Part shown: positions 56,037 to 64,000 of the stretch, piece after piece | Numbering within the stretch: the stretch's first letter is position 1 | How the letters are laid out: the number at the start of each line of letters is the position of its first letter | Source: Woeseiaceae bacterium | GTDB taxonomy: Bacteria; Pseudomonadota; Gammaproteobacteria; Steroidobacterales; Woeseiaceae | Direction of reading: 5' to 3' | DNA: 64,000 nt | Assembly: GCA_030066735.1 (NCBI GenBank) | Contig: JASJBB010000007.1 | Location: 17,216 to 81,215, forward strand | The notes under the pieces: model-generated | What the model was told of the DNA's origin: nothing | Seen by the model: only the letters and a program-made list of their open reading frames with translations | Database searches by the model: none | Made by a program: the position numbers and the translations under genes

Positions 56037-56093
56037 CTTGAATAAGTCTCGTTGTTTGCTCAGTCTGAACTTTGGTTCGAATTACGTAGCAAT

Positions 56094-56633
56094 TTACTTT
56101 TTAAACGGGAAGTTGAACGCTTCCAGGAGCGCCCGCCCTTCCTCGGGATTACGTGCGGTCGTGGTAATCGTGATGTCCATGCCACGGATCGCATCGATTT
56201 CGTCGTAATTGATCTCCGGGAAAATAATCTGCTCGGAGACACCCATGCTGTAGTTGCCGCTGCGGTCGAAAGACTTCGGATTCAGCCCGCGGAAGTCACG
56301 GATGCGGGGAATCGCGATGTTTACGAGCCGATCGAGAAATTCGTACATGCGCTCGCGACGCAGCGTGACCTTGCAGCCGATCGGCATGCCGTCGCGAATC
56401 TTGAACGCGGCTACCGACTTGCGGGCACGGCAAATCACGGGCTTCTGACCGGAAATCTTTTCCATGTCGTCGCGCGCTTTCTCGAGCACCTTCTTGTCCG
56501 CGATCGCCTCGCCCACGCCCATGTTCAGCGTGATCTTGGTGATCTTCGGCACTTCCTGGCTGTTTTCCAGGCCGAGCTTCTTCTGGATCTCGCCAGCGAG
56601 CTCGTTCTTGTACTGTTCCTGTAAACGGGACAT
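56094..56633 (-). CDS. rplE: 50S ribosomal protein L5
   Basis: A 179-residue protein, equal to E. coli. [20 protein letters not shown] and [20 protein letters not shown] are conserved. It binds 5S rRNA and contacts the P-site tRNA. It is 11 nt after rplX. Confidence 0.99.
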   Translation of the reverse strand: MSRLQEQYKNELAGEIQKKLGLENSQEVPKITKITLNMGVGEAIADKKVLEKARDDMEKISGQKPVICRARKSVAAFKIRDGMPIGCKVTLRRERMYEFLDRLVNIAIPRIRDFRGLNPKSFDRSGNYSMGVSEQIIFPEINYDEIDAIRGMDITITTTARNPEEGRALLEAFNFPFKK

Positions 56634-56644
56634 ATCTCTGTCTC

Positions 56645-56962
56645 TTAAATATCTACGACGTCGCCCGTGCCCCTGAAGACGCGGACCTTGCTGCCGTCGT
56701 CCTCGACACGAAAGCCGACGCGCTCACCCTTTTTCGACTTCGGGTTGAACACCAATACGTTCGACACGTCGAGCGGCATTGCCTTGTCAATGATGCCGCC
56801 CTGCTCGCCAAGCTGCGGATTCGGCTTGGTGTGCTTCTTGGCAATATTGACGCCCTCGACGAGGACACGGCCGTCGTCGAATACCTGCAGGACGGTGCCG
56901 CGGCGGCCCTTGTCCTTGCCGGTACGAACGACAACTTCGTCACCTTTTCTGATCTTGTTCAT
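56645..56962 (-). CDS. rplX: 50S ribosomal protein L24
   Basis: A 105-residue protein (E. coli 104) beginning [20 protein letters not shown], the KOW motif. [20 protein letters not shown] is conserved. The ATG at 56962 is 2 nt after the rplN stop. The longer frame to 57274 runs through rplN out of frame. Confidence 0.98.
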   Translation of the reverse strand: MNKIRKGDEVVVRTGKDKGRRGTVLQVFDDGRVLVEGVNIAKKHTKPNPQLGEQGGIIDKAMPLDVSNVLVFNPKSKKGERVGFRVEDDGSKVRVFRGTGDVVDI

Positions 56963-56964
56963 TC

Positions 56965-57333
56965 TCAAAGCACCTCGGGCGCGAGCGAAATGATCTTCAT
57001 GAACTGGTTGGTTCGCAGCTCGCGCGTTACGGGGCCAAAAATACGTGTGCCGATGGGCTCGAGGCGTGCATTCAGCAGTACCGCCGCGTTGCCGTCGAAG
57101 CGAATCAGCGAACCGTCTTTGCGGCGCACACCCTTGCGCGTGCGGACGACGACGGCGTTGTAGATCTCGCCCTTCTTGACCTTGCCGCGCGGAATGGCGT
57201 CCTTGACGCTCACTTTGATGACGTCGCCCACACCGGCGTAACGGCGCTTCGAGCCACCGAGCACCTTGATGCACTGCACACGGCGCGCACCGGAATTGTC
57301 GGCCGCATCAAGAACTGTCTGCATCTGAATCAT
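56965..57333 (-). CDS. rplN: 50S ribosomal protein L14
   Basis: A 122-residue protein (E. coli 123). [20 protein letters not shown] begins it, and [20 protein letters not shown] is conserved. It forms part of the subunit interface and the binding face for L19 and silencing factor RsfS. Confidence 0.99.
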   Translation of the reverse strand: MIQMQTVLDAADNSGARRVQCIKVLGGSKRRYAGVGDVIKVSVKDAIPRGKVKKGEIYNAVVVRTRKGVRRKDGSLIRFDGNAAVLLNARLEPIGTRIFGPVTRELRTNQFMKIISLAPEVL

Positions 57334-57351
57334 GACTGCATTCCTGAATCG

Positions 57352-57621
57352 TTACTGGCCCGCCGCGCGTTCAACCACGTTGACGACGGCCCAGGCCTTG
57401 TTCTTCGAAATCGGCTTGCACTCGGCGATCGTCACGCGATCACCGGCGTTGCACTCATTGTTCGCATCGTGCGCCAGCACCTTGGTCGTGCGGCGAATGT
57501 ACTTGCCGTAAACCGGGTGCTTGATCAGGCGCTCGACAGCAACCGAGACGGTCTTGTCCATCTTGTTGCTGACGACACGACCCGTGATCGTGCGCTGGTT
57601 TTTCGTCTTCTCTTCACTCAT
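57352..57621 (-). CDS. rpsQ: 30S ribosomal protein S17
   Basis: An 89-residue protein (E. coli 84). [20 protein letters not shown] and [20 protein letters not shown] are conserved OB-fold strands. The start overlaps the end of rpmC by 4 nt. Confidence 0.99.
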   Translation of the reverse strand: MSEEKTKNQRTITGRVVSNKMDKTVSVAVERLIKHPVYGKYIRRTTKVLAHDANNECNAGDRVTIAECKPISKNKAWAVVNVVERAAGQ

Positions 57622-57824
57622 TCGTTGTCACCCGCTGCGCGCTTGAGCTCGTTCAGTACCGTCTTGATGCGCGCGATGTCTTTCCTGACCTGGCTGTGCT
57701 GGTGGTTCTGGTTGAGCTCACCGGTAGCCTGCTGCATGCGCAGGTTGAACTGTTCGCGCCGCAGCGCAAGCAGCTCTTCGTTGAGCTCGTCTACCGACTT
57801 GTTACGCAGTTCACTGGCTTCCAT
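57618..57824 (-). CDS. rpmC: 50S ribosomal protein L29
   Basis: A 68-residue helical protein (E. coli 63). [20 protein letters not shown] is followed by [15 protein letters not shown]. The ATG at 57824 overlaps the rplP stop by one base; a GTG one codon upstream is less likely. It sits at the exit tunnel, next to the chaperone docking site on L23. Confidence 0.97.
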   Translation of the reverse strand: MEASELRNKSVDELNEELLALRREQFNLRMQQATGELNQNHQHSQVRKDIARIKTVLNELKRAAGDNE

Positions 57825-58237
57825 CACATCACCTGCCGTTCAACAAAGGTCGTCGGGAACGGCAGCTTGGCGGCCGCCAGGCGGAAAGCCTCGCGCGCCA
57901 CTTCTTCCGTAACCCCTTCCATCTCGTAGAGCACGCGGCCCGGCTGAATCTGGCAAACCCAGTATTCGACGTTGCCCTTGCCCTTACCCTGGCGCACTTC
58001 AAGCGGCTTCTTGGTAATCGGCTTGTCCGGAAAAACACGGATCCAGATCTTGCCGCCACGCTTGATGTGACGCGTCATTGCACGACGAGCCGCTTCGATC
58101 TGGCGCGCCGTCATGCGGCCGCGACCGGTCGCCTTGAGGCCGTACTGACCGAAAGCCACGGTGCTGCCACGCAGTGCCAGACCGCGGTTGCGGCCCTTCA
58201 TCTGCTTGCGAAACTTGGTACGTTTTGGCTGTAACAT
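57824..58237 (-). CDS. rplP: 50S ribosomal protein L16
   Basis: A 137-residue protein (E. coli 136). [20 protein letters not shown] begins it, and [20 protein letters not shown] is the RNA-binding block. The conserved arginine near residue 82 that is hydroxylated in E. coli lies in a [14 protein letters not shown] context. Confidence 0.99.
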   Translation of the reverse strand: MLQPKRTKFRKQMKGRNRGLALRGSTVAFGQYGLKATGRGRMTARQIEAARRAMTRHIKRGGKIWIRVFPDKPITKKPLEVRQGKGKGNVEYWVCQIQPGRVLYEMEGVTEEVAREAFRLAAAKLPFPTTFVERQVM

Positions 58238-58240
58238 CTC

Positions 58241-58915
58241 TTATGCCTCTGCGGGTTCAGCCGCTTCCGCTTCGGGCTTGTCAAAGACCTCGCCCTTGAA
58301 AATCCAGACCTTGACGCCGATGACCCCGTAGGTCGTGTGCGCCTCTGCGACGCCATAGTCAATGTCGGCGCGCAGAGTGTGCAGCGGCACGCGGCCCTCG
58401 CGGTACCACTCCGAACGCGCGATTTCAGCACCGTTCAGGCGACCGCCAACCTTAACCTTGATGCCCTCGGCCCCGACGCGCATCGTGTTGGTCACGGCGC
58501 GCTTCATGGCGCGGCGGAACATGACACGACGCTCGAGCTGCTGGGCAATGCCTTCGGCGACGAGCTGTGCATCAAGCTCGGGCTTGCGCACCTCGGCGAT
58601 ATTGATACGCACATCCTGGATCGGCATGCCGATCATCTGCGACACCTCCATGCGCAGCTTCTCGATGTCCTCACCTTTCTTGCCGATCACGATGCCCGGA
58701 CGCGCCGTGTGAATCGTGATGTTGGCCTTGCGAGACGGGCGCTCGATCGTGATCTTGCTGACCGACGCATCCTTGAGCTTGTTCTTGATGAACACGCGAA
58801 CCTCGTGGTCCGTGCGGACATACTCGGGGAACAGCTTGGAGTCGGCATACCACTTGGACGTCCAGTCCTTGACAATGCCGAGGCGAATCCCGGTTGGATG
58901 TACTTTTTGACCCAT
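58241..58915 (-). CDS. rpsC: 30S ribosomal protein S3
   Basis: A 224-residue protein (E. coli 233). The N-terminus [20 protein letters not shown], the KH domain [18 protein letters not shown] and the C-terminal [20 protein letters not shown] are intact. It sits at the mRNA entry and has helicase-assisting basic residues. It overlaps rplV by one base (TAATG). Confidence 0.99.
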   Translation of the reverse strand: MGQKVHPTGIRLGIVKDWTSKWYADSKLFPEYVRTDHEVRVFIKNKLKDASVSKITIERPSRKANITIHTARPGIVIGKKGEDIEKLRMEVSQMIGMPIQDVRINIAEVRKPELDAQLVAEGIAQQLERRVMFRRAMKRAVTNTMRVGAEGIKVKVGGRLNGAEIARSEWYREGRVPLHTLRADIDYGVAEAHTTYGVIGVKVWIFKGEVFDKPEAEAAEPAEA

Positions 58916-59247
58916 TATTCGTCACCTACCTTGACGGTGATGTGGCTGTTGCGCTTGATGATGCGCGCGCCACGGCCTTTCGCCCGCGCGCGGTAGCGGC
59001 GGTACGTCGGGGCCTCGTTCACCTCGATGGTCGAAACCTTCAGTTCATCAATATCGGCGCCGTGATTGTGCTCCGCGTTGGCAATCGCCGACTCGAGCAC
59101 CTTTTTCACGATGCGCGCGCCCTTCTTGGGCGTGAATGTCAGTGTCCGCAGCGCGTCGTCGACCGTCTTGCCACGAATCGTGTCAGCCACGAGACGGCAT
59201 TTCTGCGGCGAGATGCGCGCGTACCTTAATGTTGCTGCAACTTGCAT
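58915..59247 (-). CDS. rplV: 50S ribosomal protein L22
   Basis: A 110-residue protein, equal to E. coli. [20 protein letters not shown] starts the globular part, and [20 protein letters not shown] leads to the tunnel-lining beta-hairpin ([16 protein letters not shown]), a macrolide-resistance site. Confidence 0.99.
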   Translation of the reverse strand: MQVAATLRYARISPQKCRLVADTIRGKTVDDALRTLTFTPKKGARIVKKVLESAIANAEHNHGADIDELKVSTIEVNEAPTYRRYRARAKGRGARIIKRNSHITVKVGDE

Positions 59248-59259
59248 TAGCCGGTCCCC

Positions 59260-59532
59260 TTACTTCGTCTTGCGGTCACCGGAGTGACCACGGAACGTGC
59301 GGGTGATCGCGAACTCGCCGAGCTTGTGACCAACCATGTTTTCCGAAATCAGGACAGGCACGTGCTGGCGGCCGTTGTGCACGGCAATCGTCAGGCCGAC
59401 CATGTCCGGCAGTACCATCGAGCGCCGCGACCAGGTCTTGATCGGACGACGATCGTTCTTGGCAGCTGCCTCTGCGACCTTTTTCGCCAGGTGGTTGTCG
59501 ACGAACGGGCCTTTTCTAACACTGCGTGGCAT
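59260..59532 (-). CDS. rpsS: 30S ribosomal protein S19
   Basis: A 90-residue protein (E. coli 92). [18 protein letters not shown] begins it, and [20 protein letters not shown] and [19 protein letters not shown] are conserved. It contacts the 30S head and S13. Confidence 0.99.
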   Translation of the reverse strand: MPRSVRKGPFVDNHLAKKVAEAAAKNDRRPIKTWSRRSMVLPDMVGLTIAVHNGRQHVPVLISENMVGHKLGEFAITRTFRGHSGDRKTK

Positions 59533-59554
59533 AAGTATTTCCTATCTTCGTTTG

Positions 59555-59578
59555 TCGCCCGCTGGGGCGGGCTCCTAC
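59555..59578 (-). repeat. REP-like palindromic repeat, copy 4
   Basis: On the minus strand it is GTAGGAGCCCGCCC then AGCGGGCGA, identical to copy 1. It lies between the rplB stop and the rpsS start within the operon. Confidence 0.9.
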
Positions 59579-59589
59579 GATCTCTCTAT

Positions 59590-60417
59590 CTATTTGCGCT
59601 TGCGACGGCGCACGATCATCTTGTCGGTACGCTTGTTGGACCGGGTCTTGGCGCCCTTGGTCGGGGTGCCCCACGGACTGACCGGGTGCCGGCCGCCCGA
59701 GCTGCGGCCCTCGCCGCCGCCATGCGGGTGATCAACCGGGTTCATCGCCACACCGCGAACGGTCGGGCGCTTGCCCCGCCAGCGCGAAGCGCCGGCCTTG
59801 CCGAGCTTGCGCAGGTTGTGTTCCGAATGACCCACTTCACCGATCGTGGCGCGGCAATCAATGTGAATTTTGCGCATCTCACCCGAACGCATGCGCAGCG
59901 TCGCGTAAGCGCCCTCACGCGCAACGAGCTGTGCATAACCGCCAGCAGAGCGGACCAGCTGGCCACCCTTGCCGGGCTTCATCTCGACGTTGTGGATGAC
60001 CGTACCGACCGGGATAGCCCGGAGCGGCAGGCAGTTGCCCGCCTTGATCGGCGCGTCCTCGCCGCTCAAGACCTGCGCGCCCTCGCGGATACCCTTGGGA
60101 GCGAGAATGTAACGGCGCTCGCCGTCGGCGTACTTGACCAGGGCGATGTGCGCGCTGCGATTCGGGTCGTACTCGAGCCGCTCAACGACACCGGGAACAC
60201 CGTCCTTGTCACGACGGAAGTCGATGATGCGATAGCGCTGCTTGTGACCGCCGCCACGATGCCGCACCGTGATGCGGCCGTTGTTGTTGCGGCCGCCCTT
60301 CGACGACTTCTTGTCGACAAGTGCCGAGTACGGCTTGCCCTTGTACAGGCCGTCAGTCTTGACCTCGACGACGAAGCGGCGCCCGGCAGAGGTCGGCTTT
60401 GCTTTATGAAGTGACAT
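59590..60417 (-). CDS. rplB: 50S ribosomal protein L2
   Basis: A 275-residue protein (E. coli 273). [20 protein letters not shown] is the RNA-binding domain, and [20 protein letters not shown] holds the conserved His near the peptidyl-transferase centre. It is followed by a 57-nt spacer with a REP-like repeat. Confidence 0.99.
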   Translation of the reverse strand: MSLHKAKPTSAGRRFVVEVKTDGLYKGKPYSALVDKKSSKGGRNNNGRITVRHRGGGHKQRYRIIDFRRDKDGVPGVVERLEYDPNRSAHIALVKYADGERRYILAPKGIREGAQVLSGEDAPIKAGNCLPLRAIPVGTVIHNVEMKPGKGGQLVRSAGGYAQLVAREGAYATLRMRSGEMRKIHIDCRATIGEVGHSEHNLRKLGKAGASRWRGKRPTVRGVAMNPVDHPHGGGEGRSSGGRHPVSPWGTPTKGAKTRSNKRTDKMIVRRRKRK

Positions 60418-60428
60418 GACTCAGACCC

Positions 60429-60737
60429 TTATTCCGCGCCGAGGAAGTCGATGTGACTGCCTTCAGCCAGCCTTACGTAGGCTTTTTTCCAATCGTTACG
60501 GCGACCGCGCGTCGTCCCGAAGCGCTTGTTCTTGCCGTGGTAATTGATGACCTGGACACCGTCGACCTTGACGTCGAACAACAGCTCGACGGCCTGCCGA
60601 ATCTCCGCTTTGGTCGCGTCGGTGCGAACCTTGAAGACGACCTGGTTGTGCAACTCGGCAGATACCGCGGCCTTTTCGGTCAGCAGCGGGCCCTGCAGCA
60701 CGGTCATCAGTCGTTCCTGGTGGGCAGCCTGGCTCAT
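60429..60737 (-). CDS. rplW: 50S ribosomal protein L23
   Basis: A 102-residue protein (E. coli 100). [20 protein letters not shown] begins the fold, and [20 protein letters not shown] is conserved. It is the docking site for trigger factor and SRP at the tunnel exit. It overlaps rplD by ATGA. Confidence 0.99.
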   Translation of the reverse strand: MSQAAHQERLMTVLQGPLLTEKAAVSAELHNQVVFKVRTDATKAEIRQAVELLFDVKVDGVQVINYHGKNKRFGTTRGRRNDWKKAYVRLAEGSHIDFLGAE

Positions 60738-61336
60738 GACAAGCGCTCCTCGATCATCTTCAGCGCCGGCAGCGTAACCAGCACTTTCTCAAAGCGGATC
60801 AGCACGACCGGGTCGATCGATGCCGCATCGCAAATGCCCACGTCGGGCAGGTTGCGCGCCGCCAGGTAAACCTTCTCGTCGAAGGCCTCGTTCAGGATCA
60901 GAACGTTGTCCAGATCGAGTTCCTTCAGTTTCGCCGCCAGCAGCCTGGTCTTCGGCGCCTCGAGCTCCAACTCCTTGACGACGACCAGCCGCTCCTGACG
61001 CACGAGTTCCGACAGCACAGAGCGCAATGCCGCCCGGTACATTTTCTTGTTCACCTTCTGCGAGTAGTCGCGCGGCTGGGCAGCAAACGCGCGGCCACCG
61101 CCAACCCAGATCGGGCTGCGGATCGTGCCGGCGCGGGCGCGGCCCGTGCCCTTCTGGCGCCAGGGCTTGGTGCCACCGCCGCGCGCCGCAGAGCGGTTCT
61201 TCTGCGCCTTGGTGCCAGCGCGACCGCCCGCGAGATAGGCCGTTACGACCTGGTGCACGAGCGGCTCGTTGAATTCTGCGCCAAACGCAGCCTCGGCTAC
61301 GTCAACGGAGCCGGTTCCCTGCATCTTCAGCTTCAT
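60734..61336 (-). CDS. rplD: 50S ribosomal protein L4
   Basis: A 200-residue protein (E. coli 201). The tunnel loop contains [21 protein letters not shown]4 in E. coli represses the S10 operon through its leader RNA. A comparable leader-like region lies upstream of rplC here, so autoregulation is possible. It overlaps rplC and rplW by 4 nt each. Confidence 0.99.
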   Translation of the reverse strand: MKLKMQGTGSVDVAEAAFGAEFNEPLVHQVVTAYLAGGRAGTKAQKNRSAARGGGTKPWRQKGTGRARAGTIRSPIWVGGGRAFAAQPRDYSQKVNKKMYRAALRSVLSELVRQERLVVVKELELEAPKTRLLAAKLKELDLDNVLILNEAFDEKVYLAARNLPDVGICDAASIDPVVLIRFEKVLVTLPALKMIEERLS

Positions 61337-61992
61337 GCCTCAGCTCCCTTGTTGGCGCCCTTGACGGCCGGACGAACGATGACCCTGCCACCGCTGTGCC
61401 CGGGAACCGCGCCCTTGATCAGGAGCAGGTTGCGCTCGGCGTCAACGCGAACGACCTCGAGGTTCTGCACCGTGCGGCGCACGTTACCCATGTGGCCTGC
61501 CATCTTCTTGCCCTTGAATACGCGTCCGGGCGTCTGGTTCTGCCCGATCGAACCCGGGGCGCGGTGCGCCAGCGAGTTGCCGTGCGTCGCGTCCTGGGTG
61601 CGGAAGTTGTGGCGCTTGACCGTGCCGGCGTAGCCCTTACCGATCGAGGTGCCGATGACGTCGACCTTCTGGCCCTCTTCAAACAGCTCGACCTGCAGCG
61701 TCGAACCAACCTCATACTCCGTCTCATCGCCCTCGGCAATGCGGAATTCGGTGAGTAGGTCGCCGGCTTCGACCTTCGCCTTGGCGAAGTGGCCGGCTAG
61801 AGGCTTCGACACGCGGGACGGCTTCTTGCTGCCGGCAGTCACCTGCAGGGCGCGATAGCCATCGGTCTCAACGGTCTTAACCTGAGTAATCCGGTTCGGC
61901 TGTGCCTCGATCACGGTGACCGGGATGGAGATCCCTTCGTCCGTGAAGACACGTGTCATGCCGCACTTGCGGCCAACAATACCCATTGTCAT
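61333..61992 (-). CDS. rplC: 50S ribosomal protein L3
   Basis: A 219-residue protein (E. coli 209). [20 protein letters not shown] is the usual N-terminus, and [20 protein letters not shown] contains the Gln methylated by PrmB in E. coli. Three in-frame starts exist: TTG at 61998, ATG at 61992 and ATG at 61986. GAGG lies 8 nt before 61992, which I prefer. It is the first gene after a 460-nt non-coding gap. Confidence 0.97.
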   Translation of the reverse strand: MTMGIVGRKCGMTRVFTDEGISIPVTVIEAQPNRITQVKTVETDGYRALQVTAGSKKPSRVSKPLAGHFAKAKVEAGDLLTEFRIAEGDETEYEVGSTLQVELFEEGQKVDVIGTSIGKGYAGTVKRHNFRTQDATHGNSLAHRAPGSIGQNQTPGRVFKGKKMAGHMGNVRRTVQNLEVVRVDAERNLLLIKGAVPGHSGGRVIVRPAVKGANKGAEA

Positions 61993-62356
61993 CTTCAAAA
62001 CCTCGCACTGACTTCGATTGGCCAGCGCCTAAACCTGCAAAATCTCTTCACCATCTGGATTTCGATTGACCCAGATTGTTGCCTCGGTGTCTCGTTGGAG
62101 CCCGCCCTGACAGGCGATCTCCTTTTACCAGACACGCGAAAGGGCCAGCCGTCGCGGAGAACCTCGTGTTCTCTCAGCTCTGGGGCTGACCCTGTTTCCG
62201 ACCCGAGCATCTACTCGGTTCGGCAGTCCCGGGATTTGCCGTGTCGCCTTCGATTTCCCGGCGACCTGGTTGCTTGAAGCGCTACGGAGAGCATCTTCGC
62301 GGCGCTTATCCTGGATTTGGCCGACTCCCGGCCCGGCCAAATTCAGCGAGCAGGGA
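61993..62356 (-). ncRNA. putative structured leader RNA upstream of rplC
   Basis: About 360 nt that lack a credible reading frame. Short frames such as 61995-62210 on the minus strand have no ribosomal-type or known-family sequence. On the transcript strand it can form a series of hairpins: TTGGCCG/CGGCCAA (62317-62340), GTCGCC/GGCGAC (about 62246-62268), CCGAG/CTCGG (about 62202-62217) and ATCTGG/CCAGAT (about 62053-62076). It lies between a strong promoter-like sequence and rplC, the position of an S10-operon leader. A role in L4-mediated control is inference. Confidence 0.5.
62094..62117 (+). repeat. diverged REP-like repeat, opposite orientation
   Basis: GTTGGAGCCCGCCCTGACAG followed by GCGA differs from the family consensus at about three positions and is on the plus strand, opposite to all other copies. 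It lies inside the rpsJ-rplC gap. Confidence 0.55.
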
Positions 62357-62384
62357 ATTATACCGCCGAAAACCGCTTGCGCAA
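62357..62384 (-). promoter_or_regulatory. candidate sigma-70 promoter for rplC and the genes after it
   Basis: On the minus strand a perfect TATAAT (62362-62357) lies 16 bp downstream of TTGCGC (62384-62379; 3/6). A run of seven A (62415-62409) upstream could be an UP element. It would give a leader of about 355 nt before rplC. Confidence 0.65.
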
Positions 62385-62394
62385 GCGGTTTTCG
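62367..62394. repeat. 28-bp perfect palindrome over the promoter spacer
   Basis: The half-site CGAAAACCGCTTGC is followed at once by its exact complement. It covers the -35 box and most of the spacer of the candidate promoter. With AAAA and TTTT flanking a GC stem it could also be a weak bidirectional terminator for the tuf-rpsJ transcript. Confidence 0.75.
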
Positions 62395-62426
62395 AGCGAA
62401 TTTCCCTGTTTTTTTGGGGTCCCGAA

Positions 62427-62450
62427 TCGCCCGCCAGGGCGGGCTCTTGC
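62427..62450 (-). repeat. REP-like palindromic repeat, copy 5
   Basis: On the minus strand GCAAGAGCCCGCC then CTGGCGGGCGA: the head is GCAAGA instead of GTAGGA. It sits just after the rpsJ stop codon. Confidence 0.8.
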
Positions 62451-62457
62451 GGGCGCC

Positions 62458-62772
62458 TCAGTTCAGCTTGATCTGAACGTCGACTCCCGCCGGCAATTCG
62501 AGCTTCATGAGCGCGTCAACGGTCTTGTCCGTCGGGTCCACGATATCCATCAGGCGCTTGTGCGTGCGGATCTCGTACTGGTCCCGGGCGTCCTTGTTGA
62601 CGTGCGGCGAAATCAGGACCGTGTAGCGCTCCTTTTTCATGGGGAGCGGTATCGGCCCCTTGACCGTGGCCCCCGTGCGTTTCGCCGTGTCCACGATTTC
62701 GCGCGCCGAATTGTCGATCAGGCGATGATCGAACGCTTTCAGGCGAATCCTAATATTCTGGTTTGTTGCCAC
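62458..62772 (-). CDS. rpsJ: 30S ribosomal protein S10 (NusE)
   Basis: A 104-residue protein (E. coli 103). [20 protein letters not shown] begins it, and [20 protein letters not shown] is the loop that contacts 16S rRNA and NusB in antitermination. The start is a GTG at 62772. It follows tuf by 37 nt and precedes a 465-nt gap before the chosen rplC start, which is unusual. Confidence 0.99.
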   Translation of the reverse strand: MATNQNIRIRLKAFDHRLIDNSAREIVDTAKRTGATVKGPIPLPMKKERYTVLISPHVNKDARDQYEIRTHKRLMDIVDPTDKTVDALMKLELPAGVDVQIKLN

Positions 62773-62789
62773 AGTTTGTTCCTCGGTAA

Positions 62790-62809
62790 TCGCCCGCTGG
62801 GGCGGGCTC

Positions 62810-62813
<4 letters not shown>
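62790..62813 (-). repeat. REP-like palindromic repeat, copy 6
   Basis: On the minus strand GTAAGAGCCCGCCC then AGCGGGCGA. The TAA of its GTAAGA head is the tuf stop codon, so the repeat starts within the coding sequence and occupies the tuf-rpsJ spacer. Confidence 0.88.

Positions 62814-64000
<1,187 letters not shown>

Noticed and set aside
61995..62340. Short minus-strand frames in the rpsJ-rplC gap
   Set aside because: Their translations are Arg/Ser-rich, have no Shine-Dalgarno and no recognisable sequence. Hairpin density fits a leader RNA better.

Overview
The window reads as one contiguous stretch of high-GC chromosome from a gammaproteobacterium. The evidence is an E. coli-type gshA, a sigma-54-dependent psp operon, slyX, a LexA box close to the E. 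coli consensus, and the canonical tuf-S10-spc-alpha ribosomal cluster. It probably belongs to a free-living, non-enteric lineage, but I cannot place it more finely from sequence alone. I see no prophage, CRISPR array, insertion sequence or tRNA gene.

Layout, left to right. (1) 1-2.2 kb: phage-shock envelope-stress locus. Divergent pspF (cut by the window edge) and a sigma-54 promoter drive pspA, pspC, a PspC protein with a PspB-like tail, and a PspB-like protein. (2) 2.2-10.5 kb: a secreted hypothetical, a GGDEF/EAL protein, a bactofilin, a DUF2845 protein, gshA, a translationally coupled P-loop (sulfotransferase-like) / class IV aminotransferase pair, and two membrane-anchored unknowns. (3) 10.5-20 kb: an FAD oxidoreductase, an SLC13-type permease with RCK_C repeats, an alpha/beta hydrolase, a UvrD-family helicase behind a near-perfect LexA box, a class II aldolase, ilvA and a dihydroorotase. 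(4) 21-27 kb: an operon for a 2-oxoacid:ferredoxin oxidoreductase (KorAB type) with its own FAD/NAD(P)/Fe-S electron-transfer subunit, followed by a Tat-exported sugar-epimerase-like protein and a lower-GC unknown gene. (5) 27.8-34.2 kb: yjdF-like, slyX, uup and a fused 5-oxoprolinase. (6) 34.2-44.1 kb: a seventeen-gene minus-strand run with no gap over 38 nt. It mixes ggt, trpS, carbonic anhydrase, upp and many small single-domain enzymes. (7) 44.2-48.7 kb: pepQ, a LysR regulator, a TPR protein, an SDR and an unknown. (8) 48.75-64 kb: the ribosomal cluster on the minus strand, from tuf and rpsJ through rplQ, closed by a strong terminator.

Several genes touch glutathione or gamma-glutamyl metabolism (gshA, 5-oxoprolinase, gamma-glutamyltransferase, MAPEG, glyoxalase-fold and GFA proteins), although they are not in one operon.

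Two features stand out beyond the gene list. First, a family of short palindromic REP-like repeats (about 24 nt, starting GTAGGAGCCCGCC on the minus strand) is scattered through intergenic spaces, and most copies lie inside the ribosomal cluster. Second, the S10 operon is split. A 460-nt non-coding gap lies between rpsJ and rplC and holds a perfect TATAAT box, a 28-bp perfect palindrome and a run of hairpins. This suggests that rplC and the genes after it have their own promoter and a structured leader.
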